Positions 1 to 9,725 of a stretch of DNA of 41,640 nucleotides are shown in pieces. The stretch is taken from assembly GCA_030670005.1 (NCBI GenBank), contig DAOVCL010000001.1:1-41640 (forward strand). The letters run 5' to 3'. Position 1 is the stretch's first letter; the number at the start of each line of letters is the position of its first letter. This DNA is from Candidatus Zixiibacteriota bacterium (GTDB lineage: Bacteria > SM23-81 > DAOVCL01). The position numbers and the translations under genes were made by a program. The notes beneath the pieces are model-generated. The model searched no databases, was not told the DNA's origin, and saw only the letters and a list, made by a program, of their open reading frames with translations.

Positions 1-86
1 GGTAATTTCACCACGGATAACAACGGACTATGCACAGAGAAACAGGTATCAGGAATCAGTTTACAGGGATCGGGAATAGCCAGCAT

Positions 87-230
87 AAGCTTAATTTTTA
101 ATTCTCAATTCTTAATTGCCTTTTCCCGTGTGATTTCGTGAATTTCCGTGGTAAATTTAACTATTCGTGTAGATTCGTCTATTCGTGTCATTCGTGTTCT
201 ATCAGTGAAATCCGTGACCCTTGTTTGGTT
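87..230. repeat. Intergenic cluster of TTCGTG-type degenerate repeats
   Basis: The DNA downstream of the TonB receptor gene repeats variations of ATTCGTGT, ATTTCCGTG and ATTCGTCT several times within about 100 bp, preceded by AT-rich words of the TTAATTTTTAATTC kind. A related stretch in reverse orientation lies at about 10487-10517. I see no coding potential in positions 1-257. Confidence 0.5.
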
Positions 231-257
231 GCGGCTTTGCCGCGCTGTGAACTGCTC

Positions 258-2951
258 TTAAAAGCTTACCGACAATCCAATCTGCACCTGCCTGGGTTCT
301 GAATAGAAGTCAGGCCTTACAAAATAGTCCTTGGCGGCATCCGCTCCAGCTACCCTCTGCTCAAGGGTGTAGGTTGCCGTTCCTGTATCCTCAAAGACCC
401 CATTCTCGTTCTTTGTATCCAACAGGTTATAGATGTTGGCGAAGATGGAAAAGCAAAAGCCACTAAGGCTGAAATCTTTGTGGGTTCTCAGATCAATGGA
501 AAACTTATCCGGTCTGCGCTCGCTGTTCTCCCTCAGGCCAACGGAGAGGGTCCTCCCAACCTGAACCCCCTGGATTATCCTGGGGGTGTAGGGTAATCCA
601 GTGCTATACCTTCCTATAAGCCCTATGCTCCAGATATGGGTGCCCAGGATGAGGGAGGCATTGAAGGTGTGTTTTTGATCCCAAGCAAGGGGAATGACCT
701 GTTTTCTTAGTTCCCGGCCTGCCCTGGCGTCGTTAAAGGCATCGTCGGGGTTTGAGGCTGTCCCTTCGGCTATCTGAAAGGTATAATCCACAGTAGCCGA
801 AACATAGTTGGAGGGCCTCTTATTCAGGGAGAGAGTTATCCCCCTCACGTTGGCATACTCCCGGTTGACATACTTGCTATACTTCGTCCCAGGAATTGCC
901 GTATTTATCTCCGGGCTTGTCCCCACCCAATTCCTTATGTCCCTATAAAACAAGGTTACATCTGCACCGATATTATCTGAGAGCTGCTGTTGCAGGCCGA
1001 TCTCATACATCACCGTCCTCTGGACGTCCAGATCGGCATTTCCGATGATTGTGCTCACCCCAGTGGTGCGGGGAACTTCAAACTCGGAGTTAGCATACAG
1101 GTATTCAAAGGGAGGGATCTGGAGAAAATGGCCATAGGAGAAGTGGATTACCCCCCTGTCGGTTATGGGGTAGGCAATCCCTATCCTGGGAGAAAGCTGC
1201 ATCTTTGGCTTGGCATCCTTATACCAGATCTTCTCCCTTTCCGCCAGGCTCATCACGCTATCGTGATGCTCTGGCTTGAAGGGATAGTGGATATTGGGGT
1301 CTTGAGGATCCCGGAGAACCTTGCCATCGGGCTGGAAATAGTCATATCTGAGTCCAGCATTTATGATCATATCCTTATATTCAATCTTGTCCTGGATATA
1401 AGCAGAGAACTCCTTGGGCCTATGGGTATACTGGTTATGATTGGGCGCAGTAATGGGGGGAATTGTCGGTTGGAATGGAGTGATCTCACCACTTTCATCC
1501 CTCTTAGGGATGATCTCGAAATCGTGCAGGTAAAGTTTATGAAACCTCATCTCCACCCCGGACCTGACCTGATGGGTAGAGGTTACTTGACTGGTTAGGT
1601 CAAACTTACCCACGGTGGTAGTGGTGTTACGGTGAAAATGCTGCATCTTCGTCCCCCCGGAGGCAAAATTATAAGGGGGGGCATCCATAGAATCGGGATG
1701 CACATAACGGGGGTCAAGAGAGTCTTCGTAGACATAGTGTTGGTAGTCGGAGAAGAACTTGGATATGTTCAGGGTGTAGAAGGCCTTTGAGCTTAAGGTA
1801 TGGGTCAGGGAAAAGAGGTGATTGTATCCCTTTCTGAATCTCTTGAAATCTCCATCCGGATTGTATCTGAAGTAGTGGTCATAGTCCCTGTATTTGGTTC
1901 TGTCCCACATATATCCATAGCTCAACCTTATGGAGGGGGATAACCTCCAGGTCAGCTTAAGCTGGGAGGAGACCTTCCGGCGGTAGTTCATGGGAATGAT
2001 CTTGTAATCCCCCTTCTTCCTAAAGGGTGTAAACTTCCGCTGGCCATAGAGCCAGCCATCGTTATAGAAATATCTTCCGGTGGCATAAAAGCTAAGCTTA
2101 TTACGGAAAAAGGGGAGGGGACCGCTCAAACTCCCCTGAAGATTCTCCATAGCCAATGGATCAACCTTGTCTATATCAAGAAAGGTCTCCTTGTGGTTGC
2201 TCAGGTAATCGCCTGAGTAGGCCGAGAGTTTTCCGCTGTATTTCTCCCCACCCTCTTTAGTTACTATATTTACCACCCCAGACATTGCCTGTCCATATTC
2301 GGCATTAAAGGTTCCGCTGACCACTTGGAGCTCCTGGATGGCCGCATTTTCTACCTCCACGGCCAATCCACAGTCATAGGCATCGGTTACGGAGACGCCA
2401 TCTATCCAATAGGCAACTTCGTTTGAGCGTCCACCCCTGATATGGGTTTCACCAAACCCTCCCACGGTTATCCCCGCCTGAAGTTGGAGGATATCCCTGA
2501 ACTCCTCTGCGGGTATGTTGGCGATCTGCTCAGAGGTAACTATGGCCGTGGATGATGTTAGATCGGGCCTGATTATCCTCCTTTCGGCGACCACTGTAAT
2601 CACCTTGCCAATCTCCAGAACCGTGGATTCAAGCTTGAAATCAACCTCTGTGGTGAGGTCAATGGAAACCCTCACATTCTTAACCTCTGTAGGCTTATAT
2701 CCCATCATTGAGGCCTTAAGGGTGTAGACCCCAGGCCGGACATTTAAGATCACAAAATACCCCTTCAGATCGGTGGCTGCCCCCAAAGTTGTCCCCTCCA
2801 CAATCATATTTACCCCGGGCAAGGGTTCCCCCGTTTGGCTATCGGTAACCCTCCCGGAGATCTTCCCCGTTATCCCCGCCCACAAGGGAACGGAGCCAAG
2901 GGTTATGATCAAAAAAAGTAAGAAAGCAGAGAACTTCTTTATTCTTCTCAT
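258..2951 (-). CDS. TonB-dependent outer-membrane receptor with carboxypeptidase-regulatory-like domain
   Basis: This is an outer-membrane beta-barrel receptor for TonB-energised uptake; the substrate cannot be read from sequence. I start it at the ATG at 2951 (897 aa) because GAGGAGGAG sits just upstream and a signal peptide follows directly (KKFSAFLLFLIITLGSVPLWAG); a longer frame exists but lacks both. Residues about 27-105 are a carboxypeptidase-D-regulatory/CNA-B-like domain (GRVTDSQTGEPLPGVNMIVE), about 125-235 form the plug (HIRGGRSNEVAYWIDGVSV), and the rest is barrel, ending in the terminal phenylalanine usual for outer-membrane proteins (IGLSVSF). Such receptors are common in Bacteroidetes and other FCB bacteria. 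No SusD-like partner is next to it. It lies alone, separated from dnaB by about 340 bp. Confidence 0.93.
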   Translation of the reverse strand: MRRIKKFSAFLLFLIITLGSVPLWAGITGKISGRVTDSQTGEPLPGVNMIVEGTTLGAATDLKGYFVILNVRPGVYTLKASMMGYKPTEVKNVRVSIDLTTEVDFKLESTVLEIGKVITVVAERRIIRPDLTSSTAIVTSEQIANIPAEEFRDILQLQAGITVGGFGETHIRGGRSNEVAYWIDGVSVTDAYDCGLAVEVENAAIQELQVVSGTFNAEYGQAMSGVVNIVTKEGGEKYSGKLSAYSGDYLSNHKETFLDIDKVDPLAMENLQGSLSGPLPFFRNKLSFYATGRYFYNDGWLYGQRKFTPFRKKGDYKIIPMNYRRKVSSQLKLTWRLSPSIRLSYGYMWDRTKYRDYDHYFRYNPDGDFKRFRKGYNHLFSLTHTLSSKAFYTLNISKFFSDYQHYVYEDSLDPRYVHPDSMDAPPYNFASGGTKMQHFHRNTTTTVGKFDLTSQVTSTHQVRSGVEMRFHKLYLHDFEIIPKRDESGEITPFQPTIPPITAPNHNQYTHRPKEFSAYIQDKIEYKDMIINAGLRYDYFQPDGKVLRDPQDPNIHYPFKPEHHDSVMSLAEREKIWYKDAKPKMQLSPRIGIAYPITDRGVIHFSYGHFLQIPPFEYLYANSEFEVPRTTGVSTIIGNADLDVQRTVMYEIGLQQQLSDNIGADVTLFYRDIRNWVGTSPEINTAIPGTKYSKYVNREYANVRGITLSLNKRPSNYVSATVDYTFQIAEGTASNPDDAFNDARAGRELRKQVIPLAWDQKHTFNASLILGTHIWSIGLIGRYSTGLPYTPRIIQGVQVGRTLSVGLRENSERRPDKFSIDLRTHKDFSLSGFCFSIFANIYNLLDTKNENGVFEDTGTATYTLEQRVAGADAAKDYFVRPDFYSEPRQVQIGLSVSF

Positions 2952-3288
2952 CTCCTCCTCCTCTTTTAGAGAAATAATAATAAATCGCGCCAAGGACGTC
3001 AACAGAAATATCTTCTCAACCACATTTTTTGTTATCAGATAGGGTAATCGATTGATTTTAACTATGCATACCAGAATTCTCAACGGCCTGAGAGTTCGAA
3101 GAAAATTCTAAAGTTCGGGGATTTAACCCGAATTATTTATAAATTTCAGCCCCGAAGGCACTAAATCACTAAGAATACAAAGCCAAAAAGTGGTTCGATA
3201 TTTCGGGGCTTGGTGGCAAAGAGGGGCTATCGCCCTATCCCCTGAAGGAGGATGATGATCCATCTGCCCAAAACTCCACTAAAACAGA
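2952..3288. other. Gene-free gap with a long-range inverted repeat
   Basis: There is no convincing gene between the receptor start and the dnaB stop. AGCCCCGAA at 3148-3156 is repeated as its exact reverse complement TTCGGGGCT at 3202-3210. The DNA between them carries a CACTAAATCACTAAG direct-repeat word. I see no T-tract next to the inverted repeat, so I do not call it a terminator. Confidence 0.5.
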
Positions 3289-4668
3289 CTATGCTCCCTC
3301 CTCTATGGCCGGTTCCTCCTCTACGAATGCTGGATTCTCGAACTTAGCATATTCGTCGATGAAGGCCAGCTTGACGCTTCCAGTGGGTCCATTGCGCTGT
3401 TTGCCGATTATTATCTCCGCCACCCCCTGTAGTGGATTTCCCTTTCTGTCCTGGAGGATGCCATAGATCTCCGGCCTGTAGATGAAGAGAACCAGATCGG
3501 CATCCTGTTCAATAGCCCCAGACTCCCTCAGATCGGACAATTGTGGTCGGTGCTCCTTCCCCCTTACCTCCACCTGGCGGGAAAGCTGGGAGAGGGCCAC
3601 AACCGGCACATCCAACTCCTTGGCCAGACCCTTGAGGGAGCGACAGATGGTGGAGATCTCCTGCTGCCGGTTCTCCGCTCCCTTAGGGCCCTGCATAAGC
3701 TGGAGGTAGTCCAGGATCACCATCCCAATATTATGAGAGGACTTGAGCCTCCTGGCCTTGGCCCTCATCTCCAATACCCCTATAGCCGGGGTATCATCAA
3801 TAAATAGGGGGGCCTCGGAGAGAGGACCTACGGCTATGGAGAGCCTGGGCCAGTCCCTGTTGGGCAACCTTCCGGTGCGGAGAAGGTGAGAGTCCACCCT
3901 GGCCTCCGAGCAAAGCATCCTCTGCACCAACTGGCTCTTAGACATCTCCAAGCTGAATACGGCTACCGGGAGCCTCTCTTTAATGGACACATATTGTGCT
4001 ATGGAAAGGGAGAGGGCCGTCTTGCCCATTGAGGGACGGCCGGCGATGATCACCAGATCTGATTTTTGGAAGCCAGAGGTGAGGGAATCCAATTCCTTGA
4101 AGCCGGAGGGAATGCCGGTGACAAATCCTTCCCTCTTATGAAACTCCTCTATGGCCTCAAAGGTGTGGGGAAGAATCTCCCCTATATGAACAAATCCACC
4201 CCTCATCCGGCTCTCCGAGAGGTTGAATATCTGCTGTTCGGCCTTGTCCAGGAGGTTATCGGCCTCCACCTGAGGCTGATAGCATTCGGTGACTATCCCC
4301 GTGGCTACATCGGCCAACTTTCTTAAGGTGGCCTTCTCTAAGACGATGCGGGCGTAGTATTCCAGATTGGCAGCCGTTGGGGTGGACTCCAAAAGGTTCA
4401 TCAAGTAGACCCTTCCCCCGGCCTCCTTCAATTTTCTTCTCTTCCTCAGCTCATGGGTAAGGGTGATCAGGTCTACTGGCTTATTCGCGTCATAGAGAGT
4501 GATTATAGCCTGGAAGATTTGCTGATGTTCCACTCTATAAAAGCAGCTCTCATCGAGTAGCACCACGGCCTTTCCTATGGCCTCTTTGCTCAGGAGCATA
4601 GCCCCCAGAACTGACTGTTCTGCCTCGACTGCCTGGGGAGGCAATCTCTCTCCACTTGGTTCAATCAT
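3289..4668 (-). CDS. dnaB: Replicative DNA helicase DnaB
   Basis: This is the hexameric 5'-3' helicase that unwinds DNA at the replication fork and loads with primase. At 459 aa it is of normal length. The N-terminal collar domain (PPQAVEAEQSVLGAML near the start) is followed by a linker and a RecA-like motor with Walker A GRPSMGKT at residues 210-217 and Walker B MVILDYLQL at about 316-324. DLRESGAIEQDAD near 379-391 is the conserved motif around the H4/DnaB loop region. No intein is present. The start overlaps its own signal: GGGGGTGA, which includes the stop codon of the upstream udg gene, ends four bases before the ATG. The gene is therefore probably translated with coaBC-udg. Confidence 0.97.
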   Translation of the reverse strand: MIEPSGERLPPQAVEAEQSVLGAMLLSKEAIGKAVVLLDESCFYRVEHQQIFQAIITLYDANKPVDLITLTHELRKRRKLKEAGGRVYLMNLLESTPTAANLEYYARIVLEKATLRKLADVATGIVTECYQPQVEADNLLDKAEQQIFNLSESRMRGGFVHIGEILPHTFEAIEEFHKREGFVTGIPSGFKELDSLTSGFQKSDLVIIAGRPSMGKTALSLSIAQYVSIKERLPVAVFSLEMSKSQLVQRMLCSEARVDSHLLRTGRLPNRDWPRLSIAVGPLSEAPLFIDDTPAIGVLEMRAKARRLKSSHNIGMVILDYLQLMQGPKGAENRQQEISTICRSLKGLAKELDVPVVALSQLSRQVEVRGKEHRPQLSDLRESGAIEQDADLVLFIYRPEIYGILQDRKGNPLQGVAEIIIGKQRNGPTGSVKLAFIDEYAKFENPAFVEEEPAIEEGA

Positions 4669-4672
4669 TCAA

Positions 4673-5368
4673 TCACCCCCTCTCCAACTGGGTACATAGA
4701 AGCTTCAGATCCTCCCAGGCCGGCCTCTTCAGATGGGGATTACGCAGCAGTGCAGCAGGATGGTAGGTAACCAAAAGTCTTCTACTCCTGAATGGATGCA
4801 AGAATCCCCTCAGCTCTCCCAGGCTTCGCCTGGTATCCAAAAGGGTCTGAGCAGCAATCCTGCCCAGGGCACAGATGACCAAGGGATCAATTATCTCTAT
4901 CTGCTGATCCAAATAGGGACGGCAAAGTGCTACCTCGGAGGGAAGCGGATCCCGGTTGCCTGGTGGTCGACATTTGAGTATGTTTGCTATGTAAATATCC
5001 TCCCTCGTCAAGTCTATGGCCCCGAGCATCTTAGTGAGAAGCTGCCCAGCCCTTCCCACAAATGGCCGGCCAAGGCGGTCCTCATCTCCCCCGGGCGCCT
5101 CCCCCACAAAGATAATCTCGGCCTGGGGGTTCCCCTCCCCAAACACCAGGTTCTTCCTGGACTTAGCCAGCGGACACCTCTGACAATCCTTTATCCTCTC
5201 GTAAAACTCTTCCAATCTGCAACGAGAGGAGTCTTCCGGCTTGGGAGGGGGAAAAGGCGAGGAGAAATATACTTCCTTATAGCCCAGCTCCATCTGCTGG
5301 GTTATGTACCTCTGAAGAAGGCAGAGGGTCTCTTGGTCTACTTGAGAATCTCGGCTATCCGATCCCAT
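4673..5368 (-). CDS. Type 4 (Fe-S) uracil-DNA glycosylase
   Basis: This enzyme removes uracil from DNA, starting base-excision repair. The sequence shows the family-4 architecture: cysteines C62 and C65 (CQRC), C133 (NILKCRPPGNRDP) and C149 for the 4Fe-4S cluster, motif 1 GEAPGGDEDRLGRPFVGRAG from residue 89, and the C-terminal YHPAALLRNP motif near 202. At 231 aa it has an N-terminal extension of about 50 residues, as is common in this family. The start lies inside the 3' end of coaBC (31-bp overlap), and the stop is merged with the dnaB ribosome-binding site. A second, divergent UDG-superfamily locus lies at 24.0-24.8 kb. Confidence 0.93.
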   Translation of the reverse strand: MGSDSRDSQVDQETLCLLQRYITQQMELGYKEVYFSSPFPPPKPEDSSRCRLEEFYERIKDCQRCPLAKSRKNLVFGEGNPQAEIIFVGEAPGGDEDRLGRPFVGRAGQLLTKMLGAIDLTREDIYIANILKCRPPGNRDPLPSEVALCRPYLDQQIEIIDPLVICALGRIAAQTLLDTRRSLGELRGFLHPFRSRRLLVTYHPAALLRNPHLKRPAWEDLKLLCTQLERG

Positions 5369-6531
5369 ATCCTTTCGGCTACCTCCAACTTGGGTAGTTT
5401 GGGCAAGGGCTCAGTCCTCCCATCCCTCCAGATCAGGGTGACCACATTTGACTCCACCTCAAAGCCTGCCCCCTCCTGAGTGGGGTCGTTAAGCACGATG
5501 AGGTCAAGGTTTTTCTCCTCCAGCTTCCTTTTGGCTCTGTCTAAGCTATTTCCTGTTTCTAAGGCAAAACCAACCAATATCTTATCTCCTTTTATCTCAC
5601 CCATCTCTTTAAGTATATCCGGGGTGGGCTCAAGTTTTAAGCTGAGCTCTCCCCTACTTAGCTTCTTCTGATGCAGGCTCTGGGGCTTAAAATCGGCCAC
5701 GGCGGCAGCCATCACCAGAATGTCCCCCTCCCTAAAGGTATCTTTCACCTTTTCCCTCATCTCCTGAGTTGTGCGCACCCGCTGGAGATTTACCCCAAAA
5801 GGGGGAGGAAGGATTGAGGGACCACTGATCAGGGTGACTTCACCTCCCCGCCAATTGGCCACCTGGGCCAGGCTATAGCCCATCCTCCCTGATGAACGGT
5901 TGGTTAAAACCCTCACTGGGTCCAAATCCTCCTCTGTCCTCCCAGCGGTGACCACCACCTTTTTGCCCAAGAGATTCCTTTTTGGATAAAGGACTTCTTT
6001 AATTTTTCCTATTATCTCTTCAATCTGTGCAAATCTACCTTTTCCAATCTTTCCTGAAGCTAGCTCTCCATAGCCCGGTCCAACGAAGTGAAATCCAAGT
6101 TCCATAAGCCTTTTGGAGTTGGACTGTAGAATGGGGTTCTCCCACATACCTGAATTCATTGCTGGACATACTATGATTGTGGCCTGGGAGGCTAAGGTTA
6201 AGGCGGTGAGAAGATCGCCAGCCAGTCCCAGGGAGAGCTTGGAGATGATGTCTGCCGTGGCCGGAGCGACAAGGACCAGTTCTCCCCATTGAGCAAGGCT
6301 TATGTGCTCAGGATCCCATCGCCCCTCCGGGCCAAAGAGGTTGGTATAAACAGGATTGCCGGAGAGGACCTGAAAGGTAAGGGGACTGACAAACTCCTGG
6401 GCGGCCTCGGTCATCACTACCTTCACCTCTGCTCCCCCCCTCTTCAGCTCACGCACCAGCTCTCCCGCCTTATAAGCGGCGATGCTGCCTGTAATACCAA
6501 CTATTATTCGCTTGTTCTGTAAAGGATCCAT
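5338..6531 (-). CDS. coaBC: Bifunctional phosphopantothenoylcysteine decarboxylase / phosphopantothenate-cysteine ligase
   Basis: This catalyses two coenzyme A steps: ligation of 4'-phosphopantothenate to cysteine, then decarboxylation to 4'-phosphopantetheine. At 397 aa it has the usual length. The N-terminal FMN-binding CoaC half has GITGSIAAYKAGELVRELKR, the active-site histidine H76 in EHISLAQW, and PAMNSGMW at 123-130. The CoaB half begins near residue 190 with VVVTAGRTEEDLDPVRVLTN, followed by RSSGRMGY and later VGFALET. It overlaps the udg gene by 31 bp. A GGAG lies about a dozen bases upstream of the ATG. Confidence 0.96.
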   Translation of the reverse strand: MDPLQNKRIIVGITGSIAAYKAGELVRELKRGGAEVKVVMTEAAQEFVSPLTFQVLSGNPVYTNLFGPEGRWDPEHISLAQWGELVLVAPATADIISKLSLGLAGDLLTALTLASQATIIVCPAMNSGMWENPILQSNSKRLMELGFHFVGPGYGELASGKIGKGRFAQIEEIIGKIKEVLYPKRNLLGKKVVVTAGRTEEDLDPVRVLTNRSSGRMGYSLAQVANWRGGEVTLISGPSILPPPFGVNLQRVRTTQEMREKVKDTFREGDILVMAAAVADFKPQSLHQKKLSRGELSLKLEPTPDILKEMGEIKGDKILVGFALETGNSLDRAKRKLEEKNLDLIVLNDPTQEGAGFEVESNVVTLIWRDGRTEPLPKLPKLEVAERIWDRIAEILK

Positions 6532-6790
6532 TAGATCTTTCTTCTCCGCAGAATCTCATGGAGTTACCAAGCTACTATGAACTTGACGCCCTGCAGGCAG
6601 ACCCTATAGGACGCAGATTAACGCAGATCCTTAGGATCTATAAAAATTGTCCTGCAAAATCTGAGTCCAAAATGGAAATTTCTATACTATTCAATTACCT
6701 TTCATTTTAACTTGTTAATTGCTAATTGACCATTGCCAATTGATAAGTCTGCGGGGTCTATTTAACATCAACCCTTCTCAAGGGTAAGCT
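6532..6790. other. Intergenic spacer with dispersed-repeat words
   Basis: The gap between the THEP1 NTPase and coaBC holds no gene that I can support. It contains GCAGATTAACGCAGATCC-type repeat words near 6612-6630, AT-rich TTAATTGCTAATTGACCATT words, and a small hairpin ACCCTT-CTC-AAGGGT at 6771-6785 just past the THEP1 stop with no T-tract. Confidence 0.45.
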
Positions 6791-7312
6791 CTAATCTTTC
6801 CTTGGGAATCTCCTCCTCAAATATTCCAGAACCTCATCCCCTCCCCCTTTTCTCATCCTCAAGATCTCCACCTCAGGGCGAGCCTTCACCATCTCCACAA
6901 AAGGGTGGTTCCCCCAATAAATCGTCCCCAGAAGTGGCTTGGGGGAGTCCAGGCATTTAATCACCACCTCCCTGAATTGAGGAGAGAGAAGCTCCATATT
7001 CCCCACCTCATCAATAACCAAAAGCTCGGCCTGCACTAAAGCCTTCTCTAAGGCCTTGACACCAATGAGATTCAGGTCCTTCAGGTTCACCCCATATCTT
7101 CCCACTCTGGGCCTGCCCTTTATCCCAATATGTGCCAGTATCCCCTCCCTTCCATCAAAGGTGACTATCTTAAACCCCTCTCTCCCCTTCCCCCTTATCT
7201 CCTGGGTATAGAAACCTCCGGTTGTCAGTTTCGTCCCAGCGATGAACCTTTGAATCACCGTAGTCTTTCCACACCCAGGCTGACCAGAGATAAACAGCTT
7301 TACTCCCCTCAA
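6791..7312 (-). CDS. THEP1-family nucleoside-triphosphatase
   Basis: This is a small P-loop NTPase of the THEP1/YchF-unrelated COG1618 family, which hydrolyses ATP, GTP and other NTPs; its physiological role is unsettled. Walker A is GQPGCGKTT at residues 10-18 and Walker B is LLVIDEVGNMEL at about 97-108, both typical, and 173 aa is the normal length. Its start overlaps the purH stop by four bases (ATGA), so it is probably translationally coupled to the purine operon. The context suggests nucleotide housekeeping, but that is inference. Confidence 0.9.
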   Translation of the reverse strand: MRGVKLFISGQPGCGKTTVIQRFIAGTKLTTGGFYTQEIRGKGREGFKIVTFDGREGILAHIGIKGRPRVGRYGVNLKDLNLIGVKALEKALVQAELLVIDEVGNMELLSPQFREVVIKCLDSPKPLLGTIYWGNHPFVEMVKARPEVEILRMRKGGGDEVLEYLRRRFPRKD

Positions 7313-8835
7313 TGCCTGAAATGTCTAACTCCGGTAAAGATCATAGCCAGCCCACATTCATCTGCGGCAGCTATCGCCTCCCCATCCCTCTTTGAGCCTC
7401 CAGGCTGGATTATGGCCTTCACCCCCGCTCTGGCCGCCTCATAAACCCCATCTCTCATTGGGAAGAAGGCATCTGAGGCTAAAACCGAGCCTTTAGCTCT
7501 CTCCCCTGCCTTGCGTGCTGAGATAATCACGGCATCCACCCTGCTCGGCTGGCCTGCCCCTATGCCCACCGTCTTTTTATCCTGAACCAGAACTATGGCA
7601 TTCGATTTTATATGTTTCACCACCTGGAAGGCAAAGAGAAGCGAATTCATCTCTTCGGGAGTAGGTTTTCTCTTGGTGACCACCCGCAGATCGTCTATTG
7701 AGACGAACCTTAAGTCCTCATCCTGGAGGAGAACTCCTCCCCTGACAAATCTCAACTCTTCCCTTGGTCCTCTCTTCAACTCCCCACAGCGCAAGAACCT
7801 GCGGTTCTTCTTCTGTTTCAAAAGATTTAAAGCTTCAGATTCATAATCAGGGGCTAAGCAACACTCCACAAACCTGGTTTGGTCAATCAAGCGGGCAGTC
7901 TCCGGGTCAACCTTGCGGTTTAAGCCGATTACGGAGCCATAGGCGGATAATGGATCACATTCCAAGGCCTCCCGGTAGGCCTGGGCCAGGGTAGAGGACG
8001 ATGCTGCACCACAGGGGCTGGCGTGTTTGAAGATGGCGACAAAGGGCTGCTCAAAGTCGAGAATCATCCCCAGGGCCACATCCAGATCTCTCAGGTTGTT
8101 AAAGGAGAGTGGCTTGCCAGAAAGCTTCTCCGAGGCTCCCAGACTCGTCCCTCCAGAAGTAGGATCCCGATAGAAACTCGCCTTCTGATGCGGGTTCTCC
8201 CCATATCTTAGCTCCTCAACCTTCTGGAAGTGCAGATCTAAGAAGGGCGGTGAATCACCTGCCAGATACCGATAGATCAGGCGGTCATACTCCTGAGTAA
8301 GGTGAAAGGCCTCCTGGGCCAGCTTGAGCCTGGTTTGGGGGGAGAGTTCCCCATTTTTTGCCTTTAGCTCTGAGAGGACCCCCCCATATTGGGCCGGGCT
8401 GGTGAGCACGGCCACTCCGTGGTAGTTCTTGGCCGCTGCCCTTACCGCAGAGGGACCACCAATATCAATAGCCTCTAATACTTCATCAAGGGAAACTTGA
8501 GGTCTTTGGCTTATTTCCTTAAAAGGATAAAAGTTACAGATAACCATATCAATTGGCCCAATCCCCCTCTCTTCCAGCTCCTTGAGATGCTCCTTGTCCG
8601 ACCTGTCAGCCAATATACCTGCATAGACAATTGGGTGAAGGCTCTTCACCCTACCCCCAAGGATGGAGGGCCAACCAGTGAGTTCCTCCAGGTCCTTGAC
8701 CCCTACTCCAGCCCTGCGGAGGGAATCGGCAGTTCCGCCTGTGGAGATTATCTCTACCCCTAAGCCCTTTAACCCCAAGGTGAACTCGGCTAACCCATCT
8801 TTGTTATAGACGGTTATAAAGGCCCTTTTTATCAA
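7309..8835 (-). CDS. purH: Bifunctional AICAR transformylase / IMP cyclohydrolase
   Basis: This carries out the last two steps of de novo purine synthesis, formylating AICAR with 10-formyl-THF and closing the ring to IMP. At 508 aa it is full length. The N-terminal MGS-like IMP cyclohydrolase domain shows IISTGGTADSL and GRVKSLHP at 61-68. The transformylase domain shows RYGENPHQKASFY near 210, the catalytic K270-H271 in KHASPCGAA, and GAGQPSRVDA near 430. It overlaps purC by four bases at its start and THEP1 by four at its end, giving a tight purN-purC-purH-THEP1 unit. Confidence 0.97.
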   Translation of the reverse strand: MIKRAFITVYNKDGLAEFTLGLKGLGVEIISTGGTADSLRRAGVGVKDLEELTGWPSILGGRVKSLHPIVYAGILADRSDKEHLKELEERGIGPIDMVICNFYPFKEISQRPQVSLDEVLEAIDIGGPSAVRAAAKNYHGVAVLTSPAQYGGVLSELKAKNGELSPQTRLKLAQEAFHLTQEYDRLIYRYLAGDSPPFLDLHFQKVEELRYGENPHQKASFYRDPTSGGTSLGASEKLSGKPLSFNNLRDLDVALGMILDFEQPFVAIFKHASPCGAASSSTLAQAYREALECDPLSAYGSVIGLNRKVDPETARLIDQTRFVECCLAPDYESEALNLLKQKKNRRFLRCGELKRGPREELRFVRGGVLLQDEDLRFVSIDDLRVVTKRKPTPEEMNSLLFAFQVVKHIKSNAIVLVQDKKTVGIGAGQPSRVDAVIISARKAGERAKGSVLASDAFFPMRDGVYEAARAGVKAIIQPGGSKRDGEAIAAADECGLAMIFTGVRHFRH

Positions 8836-9725
8836 TTTATTCCCCCTCCTGTTAGCCTGCTTAATGCCTCCTCATATCTTCCCCTAAGCTCCTCCACCAA
8901 TTGAGCTGGAAGTTCAGGAGCCGGAGCCATTCCCTTCCATCCTATGGAACGAAGATACTCCCTTAGATACTCCTTGTCAAAGCTCTTCTGAGCCCTCCCT
9001 GGTTGGTATTCATCTTGAGGCCAATATCGTGAGGAGTCCGGGGAGAGGGCCTCATCTATCCAGAGGATTTCCCCATTCAGGAGGCCGAACTCAAATTTTG
9101 TGTCGGCCAAAATCAACCCCTTGGAGAGTGAATAGGCCAAGGCCTCCCGGTAGAGACGAAGGCTTGTTTGCTTGAGCATCTCTGCCCTCTCCTCCCCGAT
9201 TAGCCCCACTAACTGAGAAAAGCTAATGTTCTGGTCATGGCCGCTGGTTGCTTTGGTGGTAGGGGTAAAGATTGGTTGGGGAAGCCGCTCAGCCTCCCTC
9301 AGACCATTGGGAAGCTTAACCCCGCAGATTCCCCCCCTTTCCCTGTATTCCCTCCAGCCCGATCCGGCCAGATAACCCCTCACAATGCACTCCACATCAA
9401 TCCTTTTGGTCTTGGTCACCAGCATCGATCTTCCGGAGAGGATTTCCTCATATCCTTTCAAATGATTTGGATACTCCCTGATATTAGAGGCCAATAGATG
9501 ATTTTTAATAATTTTTTTCAGGTATCTAAACCAAAAGAGGGAGAACTGGGTGAGGATCTTCCCCCTCCCGGGTATAGGGGTGGGAAGAACGGAGTCAAAG
9601 GCCGAGATCCTGTCTGTGGCCACAATCAATAACCTGGAACCAAGGTCAAAGATCTCCCTCACCTTTCCTCTGGCAAACCTCTTAAGGCCAGGGATCTTAA
9701 CCTCTGTTAGGGAAACTTCCTCCAA
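8832..9725 (-). CDS. purC: Phosphoribosylaminoimidazole-succinocarboxamide synthase
   Basis: This ATP-dependent ligase joins CAIR and aspartate to give SAICAR in purine synthesis. It is 297 aa, the longer type with a C-terminal extension. Recognisable motifs are RGKVREIFDLGSRLLIVATD near residue 19, ISAFDSVLPTPIPGRGKIL, VECIVRGYLAGSGWREY, TKATSGHDQNISF and LADTKFEFGL. Its 3' end overlaps the purH start by four bases and its 5' end lies within the last 29 bases of purN, so translation is coupled throughout. Confidence 0.96.
   Translation of the reverse strand: MEEVSLTEVKIPGLKRFARGKVREIFDLGSRLLIVATDRISAFDSVLPTPIPGRGKILTQFSLFWFRYLKKIIKNHLLASNIREYPNHLKGYEEILSGRSMLVTKTKRIDVECIVRGYLAGSGWREYRERGGICGVKLPNGLREAERLPQPIFTPTTKATSGHDQNISFSQLVGLIGEERAEMLKQTSLRLYREALAYSLSKGLILADTKFEFGLLNGEILWIDEALSPDSSRYWPQDEYQPGRAQKSFDKEYLREYLRSIGWKGMAPAPELPAQLVEELRGRYEEALSRLTGGGIN

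Noticed and set aside
990..1598. A 202-codon plus-strand frame
   Set aside because: It lies entirely inside the TonB-receptor gene on the other strand and has no domain or start signal; it is a shadow of that gene.
4733..5479. A 248-codon plus-strand frame
   Set aside because: It is antisense to the udg and coaBC genes, both of which are clearly real.
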